A stretch of DNA of 64,000 nt from Hymenobacter latericoloratus (GTDB lineage: Bacteria; Bacteroidota; Bacteroidia; Cytophagales; Hymenobacteraceae), in contig NZ_JACHNV010000003.1 in assembly GCF_014199535.1 (NCBI RefSeq), positions 864,366 through 928,365 of the forward strand. Direction: 5' to 3'. Positions within the stretch are counted from its first letter, which is position 1. Every line of letters starts with the position of its first letter. The notes under the pieces are model-generated. The model saw only the letters and a list, made by a program, of their open reading frames with translations. It ran no database searches and was not told the DNA's origin. Shown piece after piece: positions 25,478 through 34,043 of the stretch. The translations under genes were made by a program, and so were the position numbers.

Positions 25478-27124
25478 CTATTGCGGGAATTTTACACGCA
25501 TCCGGTAAAGCTGAGCCGTTTCAGGTTGGACTGGACCAGGGTGCACTGGCTCCAGCAGAGAAGCGGCAGGCGTGGCGCTTTGCGCCAGGCGCAGCTGCTG
25601 ATTGAGGATGGCGGCACCTTCCGGTGTCAGGACCCAGGCCACGTTGGGCCGCGCGCCCAGGCGCCGCAGGGCTTCCGGGAAGTAGCGGGTGCCCGTGAGC
25701 TGCTGCCGGAGCCTTGCCTGGGAAGGGTGCAGGGTTTGCCAGCCGGCCACGTCAACCTGCCCAGCCGGCTGGTTACGCCCCGGCAGGTTGCCTTCCGCAA
25801 AAGGTGCCCCCGACTTGTAGGTACTCCCGAGGGCATCGGCGACTATGATGCGGGCCGGGTGAGCCAGGCGCAGCTGTCGGCGGCGCTCCGCCTGGTTTTG
25901 CTGCCGCTCCCGGGCCAGCACCTGGCTGCGGTGATACACTTTGTAGCCATAGGGCAGGGCTGCTCCAAGCAGAACGAGCAGTAGCATACGCCCGGCGCGA
26001 CGGTCAGCCGCCGCCTGGCCTGGGCGCTGAACAAGAAACACCCAGTTGCTCAGCACCCAGAAGTCGAGCAGCGGGAGGGCCAGCCGGGGCGGCAGCTTCA
26101 GCAGGGTGCCCAAGCCCAGCATGAGGCCCGCGTAAGCCAGCTGCACCAGCCAGAAGCTCCGGCGCGGGCCGGGCCGCCTGACCACCAGCAGCCAGGTGCC
26201 CCCTACCAGCAGCCACAGCGGAAAATAGTCGCGGGCTAGCTGGGCCGGGAGGGCGGCCAGCTTGGCGGGGGCGGTGTGCAGTAGAAAGTACGCGGGACCT
26301 ACAGGGGCGGCCCGCCGGAAAAACGCCTCGTTTACCAGCGTAGAGTCGGAAAACATCCAGCGGCGGGCGGCGGCCAGGCCCAGATTATCGCGCGCGGTTA
26401 GCGGCTGCAAGGGCGGGGCCGTGAGCTGGAAGTCGTTGAGGTTGGACTTGAGCACATCGAGGCGGCGGAACGTGGCCGCTTCCGGGCTCCAGGTCAGGTT
26501 GAGGCAGAGGGCGCCCACCACCGCCCAGGCCCCTACCCCCGCCAGCAGCGGCAGCCCTCTTCTCCCGGCCAGCCACCACACGCCGGGGGCGGCAGCCAGG
26601 GCGCCCAGCAGGGCCACGCTCGGCCGAATCAGCCAGGCCAACCCGAAAAGCCCGACCCCTACCAGCAGGGCCCAGCGGGCCGAAGTGCGCTGAGCGCCAA
26701 ACAACAGCCCGGCTCCGGCCAGCAGCACTGGCACCCGGGCGTAGTTAAACCAGAAGCCGTGCTCCAGCCACGCTACCCCCCAAAACAGACCCAGAAGCAG
26801 CACCAGCACCCCTACCCCCAGCTTCGGGCGCAATAGCCGCCACAGCACCGCAAACACCAGTACCGTAGCCACATACAGCAGGCCGTATAGCGTGAGGGCA
26901 TACCACGGAACCAGCGGATACGCTGTGTACAGCTGGCTCCACAGGGCAGCGTAGCCGTGGAAATACAGGTGCAGATCCGTTACGGGGGCGGCGGCCGTGG
27001 TGCCGCGCAGCAGCTCAATAATTGTCAGGTCGTCGTTGGTTTCGAAATAGCAGCCCAGCCCTACCCCGCTCAGGAGCAGCAACAGCAGGGGTAACGCCAC
27101 CAAACCAAACCGACGAAGTATCAT
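25478..27124 (-). CDS. Multi-pass membrane protein of a surface-glycan locus
   Basis: 548 aa from ATG 27124 (MILRRFGLVALPLLLLLLSG); the upstream ORF extension runs through repeat element E. About ten hydrophobic segments between residues 1 and 420, an early periplasmic loop 'CYFETNDDLTIIELLRG' containing acidic residues after TM1 (as in GT-C glycosyltransferases), then a ~130-residue soluble C-terminal tail. I do not recognise a named family; GT-C-like architecture and the neighbouring GT39-type, GT2 and flippase genes suggest a polysaccharide function. Confidence 0.7.
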   Translation of the reverse strand: MILRRFGLVALPLLLLLLSGVGLGCYFETNDDLTIIELLRGTTAAAPVTDLHLYFHGYAALWSQLYTAYPLVPWYALTLYGLLYVATVLVFAVLWRLLRPKLGVGVLVLLLGLFWGVAWLEHGFWFNYARVPVLLAGAGLLFGAQRTSARWALLVGVGLFGLAWLIRPSVALLGALAAAPGVWWLAGRRGLPLLAGVGAWAVVGALCLNLTWSPEAATFRRLDVLKSNLNDFQLTAPPLQPLTARDNLGLAAARRWMFSDSTLVNEAFFRRAAPVGPAYFLLHTAPAKLAALPAQLARDYFPLWLLVGGTWLLVVRRPGPRRSFWLVQLAYAGLMLGLGTLLKLPPRLALPLLDFWVLSNWVFLVQRPGQAAADRRAGRMLLLVLLGAALPYGYKVYHRSQVLARERQQNQAERRRQLRLAHPARIIVADALGSTYKSGAPFAEGNLPGRNQPAGQVDVAGWQTLHPSQARLRQQLTGTRYFPEALRRLGARPNVAWVLTPEGAAILNQQLRLAQSATPAASLLEPVHPGPVQPETAQLYRMRVKFPQ

Positions 27125-27130
27125 AGCCCG

Positions 27131-27416
27131 CAAGGTAAGCGGTGAGATGGTGAACTGGTGAAACGGTGGGTTGGCCGTCCTGCCGGCGCGAGCTGCCCGG
27201 TAGCCTCGGAGAAGCGACAGGGCGGTAGTATTCCCTACCGCTCTACATTTCTCAAAGCCAGCGGAACGATACCTCATTGTTCAACAATTTGTGTCGCCCC
27301 GCTGGGCTTTGGTTCTTTCTGTAGCCGCCGGATTCTACCGGCCTGCCGGGCAATTCAGACCGCTCGCGCCGGCAGAACGTCAAATTCACTACTTCACCAT
27401 CTCACCGCTTACCTTG
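27131..27416. repeat. GGTGA/CACCT palindromic intergenic element E
   Basis: 24-bp perfect inverted repeat at the two ends (27131-27154 and 27393-27416), enclosing about 240 bp; an internal 14-bp inverted repeat CTGCCGGCGCGAGC lies near each end of the core. It lies between two divergent genes, so it forms the upstream region of both. Confidence 0.88.
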
Positions 27417-27421
27417 CCGGG

Positions 27422-29095
27422 GTGAACCGTGTGACCTCCCGTTTGCCCGACTGGACGCTGCTGCTGGTAGTAGCCCTGACCGTGGCGTATTTTCTGCTAA
27501 CCCACGAGGGGCTGTACGCCCTCGATGATTATTTCTACTCCCGCTACGCCCACCAGCTGCTCAGCGGCACGTTTCGGGTGGAGCCTGACCCGCTGGGCCT
27601 GCTCCACGACCCCTTGAAAGAGCGTCCCCTGATTTTTGGGCCGGTGGCGGTCTGCTACGCCCTGTTTGGCATCAACATCATCAGCACCACCCTGTGGCCC
27701 CTGCTGGCTACGCTGGGCTGCGCCGGGCTGATTTGGTGGTTGTACCGGCGGCGCGAGCCGGTGGTGGCCGCTGGGGCCATGCTGCTGCTGGGTCTGCACT
27801 ACTTTACCCTTAACCTCACCAACTACCTCTACCCCGATAACATCCTGATGTTCTGGTGCCTGGCCGGGGCGGCTACCCTGCTGCGGGGCCGGGAGCCGAA
27901 CCGCCGGGCCGGTTGGTGGGGAGTGGCCTTCGCCGGACTGTCCTTTGCGGCCCTGCTCAGCAAGGAAACCATCGTGTACTACCTGCCTTTTTACCTAGGC
28001 GTGCTGGCAGTTGATGGCTGGCAGAGGCGGCACGGGCGCTTTTGGGGCGCGGCGCTGGCTACCGGCGCGGGGCTGCTGGCGGCGTATCTGGCCTTCTACC
28101 ACCACTACACGCACGATGCGTTTTACCGCATTCATCTGATCGAAAACACCAATCGGTTTCTGCAGGAAGGCAACTACCTGGCAGGCAACCGGAGCGCCCT
28201 ACTGGACCGCATAACCTGGCAGCCGCTAACCTTTTTTGTGCGTACGGGGCTGGGGCTGATGCTGGTGCTGGCGGCCGTGGCCTTCACCCGCTCTTTCGGG
28301 CCCGTTACAACCGCTGCACCCCGTGGCGCCACCGCCGACCAGCCGTTCTGGCTGGGGCTGGCGCTGGTTACGCTGATGCTGTACTGGGTGGGCAGCACTT
28401 CTCTGAGCCACTACAACCCCATTACCCTGCTGCCCCGCATGACTACCCCCCTGCTCCCCCCACTGGCGCTGGCGGCGGGTTTCGGGTTGCGCCAGATGGT
28501 GCGGCAAGCCGGCGGGCGGGCACTGGCGGTGGGCCTGGTTTTGCTGCTGATGGCCGCCTGGCTCCGCAGCGCCGTGGCCGTGGTGTATGCGCTGCCCGGG
28601 CTCTACTTCGTAATCATGGGGCTGCTGGCGGCCCGCCCGGTGTGGCCGGCTGCTTTCCGGCCCGCTACCCCCGGCCTGGCGGCGGCTACCGTGCTGGTGC
28701 TGGCCGGGGCGCTGGCCATCCGGCCGCTTTATTTTATGCGCAAACCATCGGTTTCCGGGCACTTTGCCCAGGACCGCCTAATCCGCCGCTACCTGCAGCG
28801 GCCGGCGCAGGGCGTCGTTTTCGTGGATGATTACTTGATTGGCAACTACGATTTTTACTACGGCTTCCGGCTGCCCCAGGGGCTGCAATACCGCCGCTAC
28901 TGGGCCCGCGACTCGGTGCAGCTGCGCCCCGGCCAGCGCGGGTGGCTGCTGCTCAACCGCGCTACCCTCTCCAACGACGAGCTCACCCGTAAGCTGATTC
29001 GCTATTCCCCTGACTCGGTGCTGAGCTGGTATCCGCGGCGGCGCCTGGTGGCTCAGGATGGGCCCGTGTCGTTATTTGAAATAGGAAGCCGCTAG
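27422..29095 (+). CDS. GT39/ArnT-like (PMT_2) membrane glycosyltransferase
   Basis: About 557 aa from GTG 27422; upstream in-frame sequence to 27158 belongs to repeat element E and is excluded. Around ten transmembrane segments in the first 460 residues; the first periplasmic loop 'HEGLYALDDYFYSRYAHQLL' carries the paired Asp typical of GT-C catalytic sites; a soluble C-terminal domain of ~100 residues follows. Family members transfer a sugar from a polyprenyl-phosphate donor in the periplasm. The 3' end overlaps the converging GT2 gene by 4 bp at their stop codons. Confidence 0.82.
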   Translation: MNRVTSRLPDWTLLLVVALTVAYFLLTHEGLYALDDYFYSRYAHQLLSGTFRVEPDPLGLLHDPLKERPLIFGPVAVCYALFGINIISTTLWPLLATLGCAGLIWWLYRRREPVVAAGAMLLLGLHYFTLNLTNYLYPDNILMFWCLAGAATLLRGREPNRRAGWWGVAFAGLSFAALLSKETIVYYLPFYLGVLAVDGWQRRHGRFWGAALATGAGLLAAYLAFYHHYTHDAFYRIHLIENTNRFLQEGNYLAGNRSALLDRITWQPLTFFVRTGLGLMLVLAAVAFTRSFGPVTTAAPRGATADQPFWLGLALVTLMLYWVGSTSLSHYNPITLLPRMTTPLLPPLALAAGFGLRQMVRQAGGRALAVGLVLLLMAAWLRSAVAVVYALPGLYFVIMGLLAARPVWPAAFRPATPGLAAATVLVLAGALAIRPLYFMRKPSVSGHFAQDRLIRRYLQRPAQGVVFVDDYLIGNYDFYYGFRLPQGLQYRRYWARDSVQLRPGQRGWLLLNRATLSNDELTRKLIRYSPDSVLSWYPRRRLVAQDGPVSLFEIGSR

Positions 29096-30006
29096 CAGGC
29101 CAGGCCGAGAAGCCAGTCGAGGGGGCCCACGGCGCGCAGCTCGCGCAGCAGCCGGTATAGCTCGCGGGCTTCGGGCCGGTTGCGGTGGCGCACGGCCTGG
29201 CGCAGCTCCCAGCGCACCCGCCGGGCCAGGGCGGCGCGCTCGGCCCCGGTGCGGCACAAAGCCAGGGCCTTGCGGCACACCCGGATGGTAGAAGCCAAGT
29301 AGGGGTCATTCGGGCGGTAGCCCTTGCGCGACATAGACTGCGGGTGCAGGCGCTTCTGGGTGGTAACCTCCGGCAGCAAGTGAAATTCCCAGTTACGGCT
29401 GGCCCGCACCCAGAAATCAAAGTCCTCGTAGGCCAGGGTTTCGTCGTAGCCCCCCAGCTCCTCCAGGGTAGCCCGGCGCATGGTCATGGTGGGGGTGCTG
29501 ATGAAATAGCGGGCCAGTACCTCGGCGAAAACCAGCCCGGAGGCCGGCCGGGGCTGCAGCTGCCCCCGCGCATCGGGGCGGAAGTGGTTGCGCACGTGGC
29601 GGCCGGCTTCGTCAATCAGTTCCGCATCAGAATACACCATCCCGCAGCGCGGCCCTACCTGCTCAAACTGCCTGACCTGCCGGCTGAGGCGCGCGGGCAG
29701 CAGCACGTCGTCGGTGGCAAAATCCACGATAAACTCCCCCTTCGACTGGCGGAAGCCCAGGTTGAACGCCCGGCAGTTGCCCACGTTTTCGGGCAGCAGC
29801 AGCAGCTGCCAGTGCGGGTGGGCCGTGGCGTAGCGCCGCAGAATAGCCTGGCTGCCGTCCGTACTGGCGTCGTCCACCAGAATCACCTCCAGGTTGGGGT
29901 AGGTTTGAGCCAGAATGGAATCGAGGGCCGTTTCCAGGAAACGGGCGTGGTTGTGGCACAGCGCCACAATGGACACGAGAGGCAAATGGGCGGCAGCAGC
30001 AGACAT
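29092..30006 (-). CDS. Family 2 glycosyltransferase
   Basis: 304 aa. GT-A fold: 'LVSIVALCHNHARFLETALDSI', nucleotide-binding 'ILVDDASTDGSQAIL', and the DxD-like 'FATDDVLLPARL', followed by 'LGGYDETLAYEDFDFWVRA' (the ED acceptor motif). Cytoplasmic enzyme adding a sugar from a nucleotide donor. Downstream of the flippase gene on the same strand with an 80-nt gap, so probably one operon with it. Confidence 0.93.
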   Translation of the reverse strand: MSAAAAHLPLVSIVALCHNHARFLETALDSILAQTYPNLEVILVDDASTDGSQAILRRYATAHPHWQLLLLPENVGNCRAFNLGFRQSKGEFIVDFATDDVLLPARLSRQVRQFEQVGPRCGMVYSDAELIDEAGRHVRNHFRPDARGQLQPRPASGLVFAEVLARYFISTPTMTMRRATLEELGGYDETLAYEDFDFWVRASRNWEFHLLPEVTTQKRLHPQSMSRKGYRPNDPYLASTIRVCRKALALCRTGAERAALARRVRWELRQAVRHRNRPEARELYRLLRELRAVGPLDWLLGLAC

Positions 30007-30086
30007 AGGCCCGGCAAGTTACGGCAGTTTCAGAGGCTACCATCAGGCCCGGTCCGCAAGCCGGAAACCGATTCGGCAGTCAGCCC

Positions 30087-31388
30087 TCACGCCCAGCCCA
30101 CCTGTCGCCGGAAATACCACAGGCACCACCCCAGCAGCAGACCGTAGCGAACCGCCTGCGCCAGCGGGGCGCCCAGCAGCCCGTAGCGCGGCAGCAGCAG
30201 GGCCAGCAGCAGGGCCAGCAGCAGGGCCGAGGCCGCCTGCACGGCCACGTAGCGCCCTACCCGGGCCTGGGCCGTCAGCAGAAACAGCAGCACCCAGGTC
30301 AGAAACTTCAGCCAGTCGGCCGCCAGCTGGGGGGCCAGCAGAAACGTAGCCTGCGCGAAGCGGGCCTCAAAAAGCAAGGAGAGCAACCCTTCACGCAGCA
30401 GCCACAGCCCTCCCAACCCTACCGCCAGGCCGGGAGCCAGCAGGGCCAGCACCGCGCGCACCAGTTGCGCCCGCTCGGCCGGGCGGCTGCTCAGGGCAGC
30501 CAGCCGGGGGTAGTACACGCTACTCATCAGGGCCGAAAATACCATGGTATAGTTATCTGAAAGCTTGGCAACGGCCTGCCACAAATCAGTAGGCCCCAGG
30601 CCAAAGCGCCAGATCAGCACTTCCCGCAAACTGAAATCCACGGCTTTGCTGAAGAGCAGCACACTCAGGGCCATCAGCAGAAAGCGCCCCAGCGCCCGTA
30701 GGCCGGGTTGGCTTGCCCGCCCCCGCAGCCCCGGCAGCAGGCCGGCGCGGCGGGCCACCACTAGGGCCGGGCCCAGCGTAGCGCCCTGAGCCAGCAGATA
30801 GGCCAGTAGCGCCGTGCTTACGGTGCCACCCGCCCGCAGCGTGAGCCCCACGGCTACCGGCCCCAGCAAACTCAGCAGCACCGTCAGGCCCACGTAGGCC
30901 CGGAGCCGCCCCGCTGCCAGCAGCACCGATACCACCAGGGCGTGCCCCGTCAGTAGCCCTAGCCCCAGCAGAAGGGCCGCCACCCACCCGGCACCCCGGC
31001 CGAACACGCCCACCAACGGGCCCGGCACCAGTAGCAATGCCAGCGCCGCAACGCCCAGCGCCGCCAGGTTCAGCAGAACGCCGGCCCCCAGCCAGGCCCG
31101 GTAGCGGCCCGAACCAGGCTGCAGGGGAGCCAGGTATTTCACCAGCCCCACGTGCACGCCGTCGTTGGGCAGGGTAGTAAACAAGGCCATCAGGTTCTGG
31201 AAGTGGGCCAGCATCGTAAGCCCACCGGGGCCGCCGTACACGGCCAGCAGCTTGCCCAGCACCAGCGCCCCGGCCGTGCGCGCCCCCACCGCCACGCCCG
31301 AGCCGAGCGAGCCGCGCAAAAAGCGGCCCAGCACGGCCGCACGGGGCTCAGGGTGGGAGTTGGGAACAGAATCGGGGGTAGGCAGCAT
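30087..31388 (-). CDS. Wzx-like lipid-linked oligosaccharide flippase
   Basis: 433 aa with about twelve hydrophobic segments (very Leu/Ala-rich). The motif 'LWQAVAKLSDNYTMVFSALMSSVYYPRL' around residues 255-285 resembles WzxE/O-antigen translocases. It would move undecaprenyl-linked glycan units across the inner membrane for the neighbouring glycosyltransferases. Start ATG 31388 leaves a 20-residue cytoplasmic tail before TM1. Clustered with GT2 (downstream) and the FemAB/GNAT-like gene (upstream). Confidence 0.85.
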   Translation of the reverse strand: MLPTPDSVPNSHPEPRAAVLGRFLRGSLGSGVAVGARTAGALVLGKLLAVYGGPGGLTMLAHFQNLMALFTTLPNDGVHVGLVKYLAPLQPGSGRYRAWLGAGVLLNLAALGVAALALLLVPGPLVGVFGRGAGWVAALLLGLGLLTGHALVVSVLLAAGRLRAYVGLTVLLSLLGPVAVGLTLRAGGTVSTALLAYLLAQGATLGPALVVARRAGLLPGLRGRASQPGLRALGRFLLMALSVLLFSKAVDFSLREVLIWRFGLGPTDLWQAVAKLSDNYTMVFSALMSSVYYPRLAALSSRPAERAQLVRAVLALLAPGLAVGLGGLWLLREGLLSLLFEARFAQATFLLAPQLAADWLKFLTWVLLFLLTAQARVGRYVAVQAASALLLALLLALLLPRYGLLGAPLAQAVRYGLLLGWCLWYFRRQVGWA

Positions 31389-31457
31389 AGCCCGTCAGGG
31401 TAAAAGACAAGACCGGCCGCCAAACCAGCGTACCGGGCCGCCAGGCGTCTACTGGTT

Positions 31458-32534
31458 TTAAAAGGTTTTCGTGAAGGTGAGCTTCAGACTGGGTATTCCG
31501 CCCAGATGGCGCTTAAACTGCAGCAAGGAGTAGTTGAGGCCGGTAGGCAAGGTAGAGGTGCCCAGGTCCAGCAGGCGCATGCCGCTGGCCTGCCCGAAGG
31601 CGTGCAGGCCGGCATTGAGCAGTACCATGGGGCTCAGAAAATTATACGCCAGAGGACTGGCCGGATAAAAGTTATACAGCACGTCGTCGCTGACCTGGAC
31701 AACCACCGTCAGGGCGGCCCACTGGCCCTGGGCATCCCGCACCGAGTACAGGAAATGCTGCCGCGGAAACAACTGAAACAGCTCCTGCAGGCGCTCCAGC
31801 GGCATGGAGAGCGTCTGGCCCTTCTCCTCGCGGCAACGGCGCAGAAAATCATAGGCCAGGGGCAGCAGCAGCGGCGGCTCCTGCTCGAAGCGCAGCCCGT
31901 GCCGCTCGCACTTTTTCAGCCGGCGCCGCTCCGAGGGGTGCAGGCGGGCCACGTAGCTTTGCGCCAGGGGCAGATGCATATTCAGCTCGGCCAGTTCCAC
32001 TTCGTACCCCAGCTGGGTCAGCACCTGGGTTAGGCGGGCACTGAAGCGGGGCTGGTAGGCAAAGGCGTGGGGGCGCAGCGTCAGGTGCCGGATGCCCCGC
32101 TGGGCCAGCTGCTGGTGCGCTACCTCCAGAAAGGCCTGCAAGGCGGCCGTGGGCAGCTCTTCCGCAGCCTGCACCGCGCCAAACGGCGCCTGCCAGGGGC
32201 TGCGGGCCGCCTGCCAGTCCTCGGTTTCACACACCGAGAGCTGCGCGAGGGTCTGGCCGGCGGCCTCATCTTCCAGGAAAAAATGCAGGGGTGCGTGGGG
32301 ACTCTGCTGCAAGGCCAGGTGAGGCGGCGTCAGGTAAAGCCAGGGCTGATAAGCCGTTGGCCAGGCCGGGGCAGCCACTCCGCCCGGCTGCAGCCGCACT
32401 ACCAGGCGCCGGCCGGAAAGCGGTAGGGGCCCCAAAACAACGGAAACGGCGGCAGCAGACAACGACAACGGGGTACGGATAAGGACAAAACAGCGGGCGA
32501 AAGTACAAGGATTTTGCCCGGAATCTGCCCGCAC
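31458..32534 (-). CDS. GNAT/FemAB-like acyltransferase
   Basis: 358 aa in the longest frame. The C-terminal two-thirds has a GNAT/FemAB-type fold: 'YVARLHPSERRRLKKCERHGL' (the K/R-rich segment seen in Acetyltransf_6/FemAB-like proteins) and 'GMRLLDLGTSTLPTGLNYSLLQFKRHLGG' near the end, a typical FemAB-like finish. The exact start is uncertain: the first 20 codons contain a promoter-like TACTTTCG, so translation may begin further in. Location upstream of the flippase suggests a role in modifying a surface glycan. Confidence 0.7.
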   Translation of the reverse strand: MRADSGQNPCTFARCFVLIRTPLSLSAAAVSVVLGPLPLSGRRLVVRLQPGGVAAPAWPTAYQPWLYLTPPHLALQQSPHAPLHFFLEDEAAGQTLAQLSVCETEDWQAARSPWQAPFGAVQAAEELPTAALQAFLEVAHQQLAQRGIRHLTLRPHAFAYQPRFSARLTQVLTQLGYEVELAELNMHLPLAQSYVARLHPSERRRLKKCERHGLRFEQEPPLLLPLAYDFLRRCREEKGQTLSMPLERLQELFQLFPRQHFLYSVRDAQGQWAALTVVVQVSDDVLYNFYPASPLAYNFLSPMVLLNAGLHAFGQASGMRLLDLGTSTLPTGLNYSLLQFKRHLGGIPSLKLTFTKTF

Positions 32535-32658
32535 CCGCTGGCTGGGGCAGCCGGGCGGCGGGAGCCTCGCCCCTACCCGGCCCGGGTAGGCAAAGGCAGA
32601 CGTTTTTCGCGCGAATCCCGTAAACTGCCCCAGTTATTGGCTTCTGCTTTCTGTACTG

Positions 32659-33867
32659 ATGTCTGCCCCCGACCCTACTCCCCTCCCCGTAACGCCCCCC
32701 GACGCTCCTGCCCCGGCCCCGGACGATGACGACCATCTGCCTACCCACGGGGTAGCCGACCACTCTGCCACCCGGCAGGCGCGGGAGCAGCAGGTAGGCC
32801 AGCGCCCGGGCACGCTCATTGTCCGGGAAGGAGCACTTACTCCCCGCCTGTTCCTGATTTCTTACAGCACCGACCACGTGGTGGAGCAGGAGTACCCGCA
32901 CTACGACCAGCTGTTGGCTTACTTCCGGGCTCACCCCGAGCTGCGCCACTGGATTGACGTGCGCGGCTACAACGACCTGGCCCTGATGCAGCGCCTGCAG
33001 GACGACTTCCGGATTCACCCCCTGCAGATGGAAGACGTGCTGGGCGACTACCAGCGGGCCAAGGTGGAGGAAAGCGAGGATGGGCTGTTTATGGTGTCGC
33101 GCATGACGGAGTTTACCCGCCTGCTGGATATCAACGACGACCAGCTCTCTATTTTCACGGGCCCGAACTACGTGCTCACGTTTCAGGACGATTACGAGGA
33201 CTGCCTGGATGCCGTGCGCCAGCGCCTGCGTTCCTCCCGCAGCTCCATCCGCCGCCGCTCCTCCCTATACCTGGCTTACGCCCTCACCGACGTGGTGCTG
33301 GACCACTACTACCCCACTATGGCCGCCATCGGCGACTACCTGGAGGTGCTGGAGGAGCGCATTTTTCAGGGCCGCTCCGATAGGCGCGTGCTCAACCGGA
33401 TTCTGCACATCAAGAAGGACATTGTGCGGTTCCGGCGCCTGGTGTATCCGGAGCGCGACAAAATTGCGGAAATCCTGCGCCTGCCCGACGAGGAAATTCC
33501 CGAAGAAATCAAGGTCTTCTTCCGCGACTGTTACGACCACGCCATCCAGGCCCTGGACCTAGCTGAAAGCTACCGCGAAACCGTCAGCAGCCTGATTGAT
33601 CTGTACATGTCGGACCAGAGCAACCGGGCCAACGAGGTAATGAAAGTGCTGACCATCATCAGCAGCATCTTTATCCCGCTGAGCTTCGTGGTGGGGCTCT
33701 ACGGCATGAACTTTCAGCGCGAAGGCCCCGACGGCCGCATCAACCACCTCAACATGCCGGAGCTGTACAGCCCGTGGGGCTACGTGGGTGTGCTGAGCTT
33801 TATGCTGGTAGTGGTAATCGGTCAGCTCACCTTCTTCTACCGCAAAGGCTGGCTCTCAAGGCGGTGA
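32659..33867 (+). CDS. corA: CorA-family magnesium/cobalt transporter
   Basis: 402 aa. A Pro/Asp-rich N-terminal tail (1-50), a cytoplasmic alpha/beta domain with the long helix 'LSIFTGPNYVLTFQDDYEDC ... DVVLDHYYPTMAAIGDYLEVLEERIF', and two C-terminal transmembrane helices with the selectivity motif G349-M-N in 'GLYGMNF'. Transports Mg2+ (or Co2+) as a pentamer in the inner membrane. The long variant with 'EEIPEEIKVFFRDCYDHAI' is the usual CorA form. Its stop lies at the edge of repeat element F. Confidence 0.95.
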   Translation: MSAPDPTPLPVTPPDAPAPAPDDDDHLPTHGVADHSATRQAREQQVGQRPGTLIVREGALTPRLFLISYSTDHVVEQEYPHYDQLLAYFRAHPELRHWIDVRGYNDLALMQRLQDDFRIHPLQMEDVLGDYQRAKVEESEDGLFMVSRMTEFTRLLDINDDQLSIFTGPNYVLTFQDDYEDCLDAVRQRLRSSRSSIRRRSSLYLAYALTDVVLDHYYPTMAAIGDYLEVLEERIFQGRSDRRVLNRILHIKKDIVRFRRLVYPERDKIAEILRLPDEEIPEEIKVFFRDCYDHAIQALDLAESYRETVSSLIDLYMSDQSNRANEVMKVLTIISSIFIPLSFVVGLYGMNFQREGPDGRINHLNMPELYSPWGYVGVLSFMLVVVIGQLTFFYRKGWLSRR

Positions 33868-34043
33868 AGAGGTAATGAGGTAATGAGGTGAGAAGGTGAG
33901 GAGGTGAAGAGGTGAAGAGGTGAAAGGATAAATGGACTGGCGACAGACTTCTGGCCTCCGGTTCACCTCCTTCTCCTTCTCTCCGCTTACCTGTCACCAT
34001 TTACCTCCTCACCTCTTCACCTCTTCACCTCTTCACCTCCTCC
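33863..34043. repeat. GGTGA/CACCT palindromic intergenic element F
   Basis: The cleanest copy: left arm 33863-33927 is a tandem of GGTGAAGA / GGTAATGA units, right arm 33963-34042 a tandem of CACCTCTT units, so the arms pair over some 60 bp. The middle (33932-33960) is ATGGACTGGCGACAGACTT..., which also occurs in element D. It fills the whole space between corA and the DUF3352-like gene. Confidence 0.88.

Noticed and set aside
27158..27421. 88-codon N-terminal extension of the GT39-type gene
   Set aside because: It is the inside of palindromic repeat element E and gives no membrane or family sequence.
33863..34043. CRISPR-like array in the tandem GGTGAAGA / CACCTCTT region
   Set aside because: Units are 7-9 bp, contiguous and degenerate, with no spacers and no cas genes.
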